From: Schleiferiaceae bacterium | GTDB taxonomy: Bacteria > Bacteroidota > Bacteroidia > Flavobacteriales > Schleiferiaceae | DNA length: 8,230 nucleotides | Direction of reading: 5' to 3' | NCBI GenBank assembly: GCA_023260615.1 | Contig: JALQUY010000076.1 | Coordinates: forward strand, 1 to 8,230 | Shown: positions 1-4,770 of the stretch, in pieces | How the letters are laid out: the number at the start of each line of letters is the position of its first letter | Position numbering within the stretch: the stretch's first letter is position 1 | Notes under the pieces: generated by a model | What the model saw: the letters and a program-made list of their open reading frames with translations, nothing else | Told to the model about the DNA's origin: nothing | Databases searched by the model: none | Translations under genes and position numbers: made by a program

Positions 1-635
1 CACGCGTGGGCGCCATCCTCATTTTTGCTGTGGCGAATATCTTCTTCTGGAGTGGCTTTGAACAAGCGGGTGGCACCTTCAACCTTTTCGCTGCGGAAGA
101 AACGAACCGAAACATTTTCGGCTACGAAGTCGCTGCATCGCTCTTCCAGTCCATCAATGCCTTGGCTATCTTCATTTTTGCACCGGTCATCGCCTCTTTT
201 TGGGTAAGCTTGGCCTTGCGCAACCGCAACCCATCGACCCCGGCCAAATTTGGCTTGGGCCTCGCCTTGCTCTCCTTAGGCTTCGTGGTTATGTCTTTGG
301 CCAGCTTCGCGGCTGAAGGTGAAGCTTTGGTTAGCCCCCTATGGTTGGTCGGCGTGTACGTACTTCACACCTTTGGTGAACTCTGCCTCTCTCCTATCGG
401 CCTTTCGATGATCACCAAATTGGCACCGCCCAAAATTGTATCCGTTATGATGGGCCTTTGGTTTGCCTCTATGGCGTTGGCCAATTACATGGCGGGTATC
501 ATGGAGTCCTTGCTGGAGAAGATCTTCCCGGGCATGAACCTCTTCGTCTTCTTGACGATCACTGCCGCTGCGGGCGCCTTGCTCATGTTCGCCTTGACGC
601 CTCTGTTGCGCAAGCTCATGAAGGGCATCCACTAA
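1..635 (+). CDS. POT-family proton-coupled oligopeptide transporter (C-terminal part, 5' truncated by window)
   Basis: This is the last ~210 residues of an inner-membrane peptide:H+ symporter (PTR2/POT family of the major facilitator superfamily), which imports di- and tripeptides. The frame is open to the left edge, so the true start lies outside the window. Recognisable family motifs are FWSGFEQAGGTFNLFA near residue 13 of the visible part (the family's FxxxFEQ segment), PSTPAKFGLGL, and GELCLSPIGLSMITKLAP, which is nearly diagnostic of the C-terminal half. About five to six hydrophobic helices are visible, matching TM7-12 of a 12-14 helix protein, and the short basic tail LLRKLMKGIH would lie in the cytoplasm. 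The stop is TAA at 633-635, followed 20 bp later by a strong terminator, so this is the last gene of its transcript. The family call is secure; substrate specificity within the family is inferred. Confidence 0.93.
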   Translation, partial: RVGAILIFAVANIFFWSGFEQAGGTFNLFAAEETNRNIFGYEVAASLFQSINALAIFIFAPVIASFWVSLALRNRNPSTPAKFGLGLALLSLGFVVMSLASFAAEGEALVSPLWLVGVYVLHTFGELCLSPIGLSMITKLAPPKIVSVMMGLWFASMALANYMAGIMESLLEKIFPGMNLFVFLTITAAAGALLMFALTPLLRKLMKGIH

Positions 636-654
636 TCGGACCGAATACACATGC

Positions 655-690
655 AAAGGGCGCCCCGATGGGGCGCCCTTTGTGCTTTTT
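655..690 (+). terminator. Rho-independent terminator of the peptide transporter gene
   Basis: A perfect 12-bp stem (655-666 with 670-681) closes a 3-nt GAT loop and is followed by a T-rich stretch ending in TTTTT (686-690). It lies 20 bp after the transporter stop. Because the arms are perfectly complementary and the Nudix gene ends at 707 on the other strand, it may also stop that convergent transcript, but the minus side has only a weak T tract. Confidence 0.9.
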
Positions 691-706
691 AAACGTTTAG
701 AAACGC

Positions 707-1408
707 TTATTGATAGACAAAGTCGTAGCCTTTCAAGGAAAGGGTGCGGTACTTCTTCTCGTTGAATTTGTAGAGGCGCGAGGGTCGTTTCGCCCGCTCC
801 GAAGAACGGATAAAGTTGTCCGTCTCAATGAGGAGCTGTGACTTGAGGAGCTTTCGGCGGAAGTTGCGCTTGTCAAAGCGCTTGCCCAACGCACACTCGT
901 AGAGGCGCTGGATGTTGTTCAAGGTAAATTCGGCCGGCAACAGGCTAAAGCCGATCGGACGACGCTTCACACGGCGCTTGAAGCGTTCACGTGCATACTC
1001 CATGATCTCATTGTGATCGTAGGCCAAGGTGGGGACATCACTGGCAAGAACCCAGCTGTATCCCTCGCGTTGCAGATTGTTCGCAAGGGCATCGTCCAAA
1101 CGCACAGTGCAGTAATATGCAATGTTGACAACGCGGCCTACCGGATTTCGGTACGGGTCGGCAAATACGTTCAGCTTTTCCAATAACCACTCCTGCTGCC
1201 CAGTCGCACGAACGAGGAGCTCCTTGGCGACGTGCTCAGGATTTTCATCCGCCTTAACCACGCACGAAGGGATGATCCATGCACCTTCATAGGGCTGGCC
1301 TTTCTTCTGTGCCACGAGGGTTTTTAGATTTTCCCCATCAAAGCCAAAAACGACCACGGAAGTCGCCAAAGCCACCTTAAATTCATCGGGAGAAAATTCT
1401 ACGCGCAT
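707..1408 (-). CDS. Nudix-fold transcriptional regulator with C-terminal winged helix (NrtR/AraR-like)
   Basis: A two-domain protein of 233 aa from the ATG at 1408; an in-frame TTG at 1450 would add 14 residues but is less likely. Residues ~10-140 form a Nudix fold. Residues ~155-217 form a winged helix-turn-helix, with LLPAEFTLNNIQRLYE, then GKRFDKRNFRRKLL, and RPSRLYKF as the wing. The Nudix box is ruined: in the GX5EX7REUXEEXGU pattern the first G is C49, R is E63, and the metal-binding glutamates are L64, R67 and A68; only E55 and G70 remain. Hydrolysis is therefore unlikely, and the domain probably serves as a ligand sensor. This is the known design of NrtR and of the Bacteroidota AraR regulators. 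It is divergent from the FAD oxidoreductase gene across 96 bp, so it may control that gene and itself. The ligand cannot be told from sequence. Confidence 0.85.
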   Translation of the reverse strand: MRVEFSPDEFKVALATSVVVFGFDGENLKTLVAQKKGQPYEGAWIIPSCVVKADENPEHVAKELLVRATGQQEWLLEKLNVFADPYRNPVGRVVNIAYYCTVRLDDALANNLQREGYSWVLASDVPTLAYDHNEIMEYARERFKRRVKRRPIGFSLLPAEFTLNNIQRLYECALGKRFDKRNFRRKLLKSQLLIETDNFIRSSERAKRPSRLYKFNEKKYRTLSLKGYDFVYQ

Positions 1409-1504
1409 CTTGGTTTGGTATTGTACTGCAAAGTTCTCAATTAAGAGCAAATAAGATGCCCAAATATTGAAGTTTCATTAAAATTTAACCCACTTCATTA
1501 CAAA
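1409..1504. promoter_or_regulatory. Divergent intergenic regulatory region between Nudix regulator and FAD oxidoreductase
   Basis: This 96-bp AT-rich gap must hold both promoters. On the minus side a near-match to the -7 consensus, GAACTTTG, lies about 20 bp before the regulator ATG. On the plus side no clear TAnnTTTG element is seen. Candidate operator elements are a short dyad CTC-N6-GAG around 1436-1447 and two copies of TTCATTA at 1474-1480 and 1494-1500, exactly 20 bp apart. These are suggestions only; no known operator was recognised. Confidence 0.35.
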
Positions 1505-2650
1505 ATGTTGCAACGTGCTGCTTCTTACTGGGAAACGAACCGAACGGTAGGCTCCTTTGACGTCATCGTGGTAGGTGGTGGCATGGTGGGACTCTGGACC
1601 GCGTACCACCTGCGGAAACAGTCCCCTACGCTGCACATTGGTATAGTCGAGCAGTTTCCAAGCGGGCAAGCAGGCGCCAGCACCCGAAATGCAGGTTTTG
1701 CGTGTTTTGGCAGCCCCACCGAGCTCCTCGACGACATGCGCCATGAGTCGCGAGAGGACTGTATCACCCGTTTAAAGTGGCGCTACTCCGGCCTCCAGGC
1801 CTGGCGTTCCCAGTTCAGCGATTCAGATTTGGGCTGGCAGGCGGGTAAAGGCTATGAAATCTTCAGCCCCTCTCAGTCCCAAGAATGGGAGGCCGTATTG
1901 CAAAACTTGGATAGCCTAAATGAATTGGTTTCCGCAGCTGAAATTCCCGGAACCGTCTACCAGCAAGCGGCTCCTCCTATCTCAAGCCTTTTGGGCTGTA
2001 TATCTATTGAGCATGAAGCTGGGCTGCATGCAGGTATGGCTCACCACGCATTAAAATCCGCGGTTCAATCCGCAGGAGTTGAATTTCTTCACGGGATCGA
2101 GATTCCAAATCAGTCCCAATGGCGAAGGGATGGTGCATCCTGGCAACTTCCGACCCAGCAAGGCCGCTTGTATGCCCACCATGTGGTGCTCGCCACCAAT
2201 GCATGGACCGGAGCGCTACTCAACCGAACCGACGTCATCCCCGGGCGGGGCCAAGTGCTACTCACCCAGCCTATCCCGAACTTGCCCTATCGTGGAACCT
2301 ACCATGCGGATGAGGGCTACCTCTATTTCCGCAACTTGGGGGACCGCTTACTCCTAGGAGGGGGCCGGAATGCGTTTCGTCAAGATGAAGAAACCCTTTC
2401 GGGTGAATCAACGGCTCACGTCCAGGACTATTTGGAAGCATACCTCCGAACGGTTTTGTTGCCTGGTCAGGCCGTAGAAATTTCAGAACGATGGGCAGGC
2501 ACCATGGCTTTCGCGCCGAATGGTAGCAAAATGCCGCTGTTAGAATCTCAGAACGGTTTAACTGTCGTAGCACGAATGGGCGGCATGGGGGTGGCCTTGT
2601 CCCCCGAAGCAGGGAAAAAGGCTGCAGCACTTGTTATAGCAGCACGCTAA
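1505..2650 (+). CDS. FAD-dependent amine/amino-acid oxidoreductase (DAO family, glycine/D-amino acid oxidase-like)
   Basis: A 381-aa flavoprotein of the DAO superfamily (PF01266/COG0665), whose members oxidise secondary or primary amines such as glycine, sarcosine or D-amino acids. The N-terminal Rossmann strand DVIVVGGGMVGLWTAYHL (residues 19-36) holds the GxGxxG dinucleotide motif at G24-G29. The acidic residue for the FAD ribose follows in IGIVEQ. GASTRNAGFACFG is the family's typical segment after the first beta-alpha unit. HHVVLATNAWTG and the C-terminal ARMGGMGVALSPEAGKKAA are the second FAD-contacting stretch. Length fits a single-domain soluble oxidase/dehydrogenase. The ATG at 1505 leaves ~18 residues before the first beta strand. 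The actual substrate, and whether oxygen or a quinone is the acceptor, cannot be read from the sequence. It stands alone, divergent from the Nudix regulator, which is its most likely controller. Confidence 0.88.
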   Translation: MLQRAASYWETNRTVGSFDVIVVGGGMVGLWTAYHLRKQSPTLHIGIVEQFPSGQAGASTRNAGFACFGSPTELLDDMRHESREDCITRLKWRYSGLQAWRSQFSDSDLGWQAGKGYEIFSPSQSQEWEAVLQNLDSLNELVSAAEIPGTVYQQAAPPISSLLGCISIEHEAGLHAGMAHHALKSAVQSAGVEFLHGIEIPNQSQWRRDGASWQLPTQQGRLYAHHVVLATNAWTGALLNRTDVIPGRGQVLLTQPIPNLPYRGTYHADEGYLYFRNLGDRLLLGGGRNAFRQDEETLSGESTAHVQDYLEAYLRTVLLPGQAVEISERWAGTMAFAPNGSKMPLLESQNGLTVVARMGGMGVALSPEAGKKAAALVIAAR

Positions 2651-2664
2651 CGAGCTGCATATTG

Positions 2665-2681
2665 CTTCCACCTCGTGGAAG
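2665..2681 (+). other. Short hairpin after the FAD oxidoreductase gene
   Basis: A perfect 7-bp inverted repeat (2665-2671 with 2675-2681) with loop CTC, 14 bp after the stop codon. It lacks a T tract on either strand, so it is a poor intrinsic terminator. It may instead protect the 3' end of the upstream mRNA. Confidence 0.4.
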
Positions 2682-2712
2682 AAGGACCTCCCGAAGCCCA
2701 TCGAACCAGCTT

Positions 2713-2747
2713 CAAAAGACAAGGGCGACCCCCGTAGGAATCGCCCT
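2713..2747 (-). terminator. Terminator hairpin at the 3' end of the large RNA
   Basis: Read on the minus strand, an 11-bp stem (2737-2747 with 2722-2732) is capped by a C(UACG)G tetraloop and includes two U.G pairs. It is followed by TGTCTTTT, an imperfect U tract. The two wobble pairs would be A.C mismatches on the plus strand, which supports minus-strand use. Confidence 0.7.
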
Positions 2748-3381
2748 CTCATGTCCGGTTTCCCGGTGTATGACGCCCCGTAGGGCGGTCTCCCAGTGAG
2801 ATTTCCAGAGGTTCTCTGTACTAACAGCGCCTATTTCATCGCTCGTCTCAACTGGATTTCGCCGTCTCGCAAAACCTCATACCGCGGAGGCAATCGGTTT
2901 GGCCTCTGTCCCAAGGCCTCGTTGCGCGTTGGCGCTGCGCTCCACCATACTCCGTTGGCGGCCTGGCGACCCAGGGGTTCCACACGCTTTCTTTGCAGCC
3001 AACGTGGGTTCCTTTGCAGGCAGAGAGAGCGGCCGAGACCTCTTTCTCTGGGTCGGTTTCTTGAGTGCTCCGAGGAGCACTCCTCCACCCGCTGATCTGT
3101 TTTACTGCCCCTCGCCGCGAGCGGCTCGGGTCGGTTCCCGCAAGCGGGTTCCTATTCAGGTCCTTGCGGCCCTGGAGATTCCTTACGGTCTCTCATACGT
3201 CCTCCTGATTGCTCAGGATTCTTCAGATCAGCCTCACACCCACTCCCGAGGGAGGTCGCTTTCGCTCAGTTCCTTATCTTGTTGGTACATTAACCGCCAG
3301 GTAAGTCCCTGTGTGTGAGACACATTCTTGGGCCCTTTCGCACCCTCGAACCGACAGTGGCCGTTGCCTTCTGCCGTTGTG
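2716..3381 (-). ncRNA. Candidate large structured non-coding RNA (~660 nt), family unassigned
   Basis: No plausible protein is encoded here on either strand; the open frames are Arg/Cys/Ser-rich and match nothing. Read on the minus strand the region is packed with hairpins ending in stable tetraloops. In + coordinates these are: CTCC(CTCG)GGAG at 3243-3254; a GCAA loop on a 6-bp stem, 3203-3218; a GTAA loop, 3175-3192; a GCAA loop, 3157-3174; CCCG(CTTG)CGGG at 3137-3148, flanked by symmetric AA/AA and two G-C pairs; GCCG(CTCG)CGGC at 3114-3125, extended by tandem G.A and three G-C pairs; an 8-bp stem with CTCG loop, 3063-3082; CCTGG(GTCG)CCAGG at 2962-2975; a UACG hairpin, 2772-2790; CCGG(GAAA)CCGG at 2755-2766. 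The loops and non-canonical pairs make sense only on the minus strand. A promoter-like sequence precedes it and a terminator hairpin ends it. I see no tmRNA, 6S, SRP, rRNA or group II domain V signature. In size and style it resembles the class of large ornate bacterial RNAs (OLE, GOLLD, ROOL), but membership is not shown. Confidence 0.75.
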
Positions 3382-3386
3382 CTTTA

Positions 3387-3416
3387 TGAAAGTACTTCAT
3401 CTATTGTAGCACGCAA
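3387..3416 (-). promoter_or_regulatory. Candidate promoter of the large RNA
   Basis: On the minus strand TTG (3414-3416) is separated by exactly 19 nt from TACTTTCA (3387-3394), a partial match to the Bacteroidota pattern TTG-N19-TAnnTTTG (the last two bases differ). Transcription would start near 3380, just before the first structured elements. A strongly AT-rich stretch (3421-3515) lies directly upstream, as often seen ahead of strong stable-RNA promoters. Confidence 0.5.
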
Positions 3417-3420
3417 GGCC

Positions 3421-3515
3421 ATGTTAAAAACTTCGTGTAAAAGTTTTTTGAAACAACTAAAATGTTCATTTTTAACAAATTAGTAATTTCATTTTTTCCA
3501 TGTTTAAACATTAAG
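3421..3515. other. AT-rich spacer with palindromes upstream of the large RNA promoter
   Basis: No gene is seen. A 12-bp perfect palindrome ATGTTTAAACAT lies at 3500-3511. A perfect 9-bp inverted repeat is formed by TGTTAAAAA (3422-3430) and TTTTTAACA (3469-3477). The composition is far richer in A/T than the surrounding genes. It could be an UP-like element or a binding region for a regulator of the downstream RNA. Confidence 0.4.
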
Positions 3516-3527
3516 GCAAAAAGACCC

Positions 3528-3606
3528 CCTGGTGGGCTCCCAAGCCAAAAACCCCCTTTTTGGCGAATTTTTAGATTCCCACCAAAAAAGGCACCTAAAA
3601 GCCAGG
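3528..3606. other. Nested inverted repeats between large RNA and tRNA-Pro
   Basis: Three pairs of complementary segments nest symmetrically: CCTGG (3528-3532) with CCAGG (3602-3606), GGTGGG (3531-3536) with CCCACC (3578-3583), and an inner hairpin of 8 bp, 3544-3551 with 3557-3564, whose loop is five C on the plus strand. The first two overlap by two bases, so not all can form fully at once. The region may be a small structured RNA or an RNA processing or termination site. There is no coding potential. Confidence 0.4.
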
Positions 3607-3626
3607 AGCATTTGGACCCTAAAAGC

Positions 3627-3658
3627 AAAAAAAAACCCGCATGAAACATGCGGGTTTT
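3627..3658 (-). terminator. Terminator of tRNA-Pro
   Basis: A perfect 12-bp stem (3647-3658 with 3632-3643) closes a 3-nt loop and, on the minus strand, runs into a tract of nine T (3635 down to 3627, partly shared with the stem). It begins about 10 nt after the encoded CCA end of the tRNA, so the tRNA is transcribed alone. Confidence 0.92.
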
Positions 3659-3667
3659 AGGGGTCCT

Positions 3668-3743
3668 TGGTCGGGATGACACGATTCGAACGTGCGACCA
3701 CACGCCCCCCAGACGTGTACTCTACCACCTGAGCTACATCCCG
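3668..3743 (-). tRNA. tRNA-Pro (anticodon GGG)
   Basis: The minus strand folds into a complete cloverleaf: a 7-bp acceptor stem CGGGATG/CATCCCG, a D stem GCTC/GAGT, and a 5-bp anticodon stem CACGT/GCGTG. The 7-nt loop CTGGGGG places GGG at positions 34-36. The variable loop is TGGTC, and the T stem GCACG/CGTGT carries loop TTCGAAT. The discriminator is A and CCA is encoded (3668-3670). The C1-G72 pair is characteristic of bacterial tRNA-Pro and agrees with the anticodon. It reads CCC and CCU codons. It has its own promoter and terminator and is divergent from trxB. Confidence 0.97.
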
Positions 3744-3753
3744 AGGAGGGCGG

Positions 3754-3761
3754 CAAAGATA
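3754..3761 (-). promoter_or_regulatory. -7 promoter element of tRNA-Pro
   Basis: TATCTTTG on the minus strand matches TAnnTTTG perfectly and lies 10 nt before the mature 5' end, leaving a leader of only about five nucleotides for RNase P. No good -33 TTG is visible at the usual distance. Confidence 0.75.
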
Positions 3762-3819
3762 TGCAAAAGCAAGAAAGTTTACACCACCGTTAGGTCACAT
3801 TTATCGGGACTTCACACCC

Positions 3820-3827
3820 TATTTTTG
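3820..3827 (+). promoter_or_regulatory. -7 promoter element of trxB
   Basis: TATTTTTG matches TAnnTTTG perfectly and is only seven bases before the trxB ATG (3835). A start site at the normal distance would fall on or within a few bases of the ATG, giving a leaderless or nearly leaderless mRNA. No clear -33 element is seen. Confidence 0.65.
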
Positions 3828-3834
3828 CTGCACT

Positions 3835-4770
3835 ATGGAACAACACGAATGCATCATCATCGGCTCTGGCCCTGCCGGCTACACCGCTGCTATCTACGCG
3901 TCACGCGCTGATTTGAAACCTGTCATGTATGTGGGCTTACAGCCCGGAGGTCAGCTTACCACAACTACGGAAGTGGACAATTTCCCAGGCTACCCCCAAG
4001 GTGTGGACGGCAATGCATTAATGGAAGACCTTAAGAACCAAGCAGAACGTTTCGGCACCGATGTCCGATGGGGCCTAGTGACCAAAGTCGATTTCTCCAA
4101 AGAAGAAGGCGGTTGGCACACACTGACTATTGATGAAACGACGGAAATACAAGCACGGACTGTGATTATTTCTACGGGTGCCTCTGCCCAGTACCTGGGA
4201 CTACCCTCAGAAGAGAAGTTCATGGGATTTGGCGTGAGTGCCTGCGCCGTTTGTGACGGATTTTTCTACAAGGGCCAAGAAGTGGTCATCGTCGGCGGTG
4301 GCGACACGGCCGCGGAAGAGGCTACCTATTTGGCGAAATTGTGCCCAAAGGTGACCCTTTTAGTTCGTCGCGACGAAATGCGCGCCTCCAAGGCGATGCA
4401 AAACCGAGTGCTTGAGACCTCCAATATTGAAGTTCGCTGGAATACCGAAACGGTAGAGCTCATCGGAGGTCAAAGCGTGGAAGGTGTGAAAGTGCGCAAT
4501 ACCCAAACGGGTGCTGAGGAAGTAATTCCAGCAAAAGGCTTTTTTGTCGCCATTGGCCACAAGCCCAATACAGACATTTTCAAAGGGCAATTAGCCATGG
4601 ACGCCACCGGCTACCTACAAACCCTACCCGATCGCACAGCGACCGGGCTTCCTGGCGTGTTTGCAGCCGGCGACGTGCAAGACAAGGTCTACCGCCAAGC
4701 GATTACCGCCGCGGGGACCGGTTGTATGGCCGCTTTGGAGGCCGAGCGCTACCTGGGCGCCCTTCACTAA
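3835..4770 (+). CDS. trxB: Thioredoxin reductase (NADPH)
   Basis: A 311-aa low-molecular-weight thioredoxin reductase, the cytoplasmic flavoenzyme that passes electrons from NADPH through FAD and a redox disulfide to thioredoxin. FAD-binding GSGPAG lies at residues 10-15 and the substrate-side segment PGGQLTTTTEVDNFPG at 37-52. The redox centre is CAVCDG (cysteines 137 and 140), a common variant of the E. coli CATC. The NADPH-binding GGGDTA is at 154-159 and VRRDEMR at 177-183 (HRRxxxR with V for H), supporting NADPH use. The C-terminal FAD motif is GVFAAGDVQDKVYRQAITAAGTG in two blocks. Length and the short N-terminus fit the family and this start. It is expressed from a promoter divergent from tRNA-Pro. 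Its last 68 bp overlap the end of the convergent helicase gene. Confidence 0.97.
   Translation: MEQHECIIIGSGPAGYTAAIYASRADLKPVMYVGLQPGGQLTTTTEVDNFPGYPQGVDGNALMEDLKNQAERFGTDVRWGLVTKVDFSKEEGGWHTLTIDETTEIQARTVIISTGASAQYLGLPSEEKFMGFGVSACAVCDGFFYKGQEVVIVGGGDTAAEEATYLAKLCPKVTLLVRRDEMRASKAMQNRVLETSNIEVRWNTETVELIGGQSVEGVKVRNTQTGAEEVIPAKGFFVAIGHKPNTDIFKGQLAMDATGYLQTLPDRTATGLPGVFAAGDVQDKVYRQAITAAGTGCMAALEAERYLGALH

Noticed and set aside
2796..3318. Open frames on both strands (85-139 codons) in the 2.8-3.3 kb region
   Set aside because: Composition is Arg/Ser/Cys/Pro-rich without any domain or hydrophobic pattern, several overlap each other in different frames, and the dense hairpins explain the absence of stops better than protein coding does.
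2716..3343. Group II intron on the minus strand, suggested by GTGCG at 3339-3343
   Set aside because: No domain V-like 34-nt hairpin with an AGC or CGC catalytic triad is found, there is no reverse transcriptase gene, and no interrupted flanking gene is seen.
2716..3381. tmRNA, 6S or SRP RNA as identity of the large RNA
   Set aside because: There is no tRNA-like end pair with CCA, no tag-peptide frame, no SRP apical GGAA-type motif, and the length is too great for 6S or SRP RNA.
3531..3596. G-quadruplex on the minus strand of the spacer
   Set aside because: Four G tracts exist, but the loops are about 9-17 nt, too long for a confident call, and the inverted repeats explain the pattern better.
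3401..3703. 100-codon minus-strand open frame
   Set aside because: It runs through the tRNA-Pro gene and its terminator, so it cannot be a real coding sequence.
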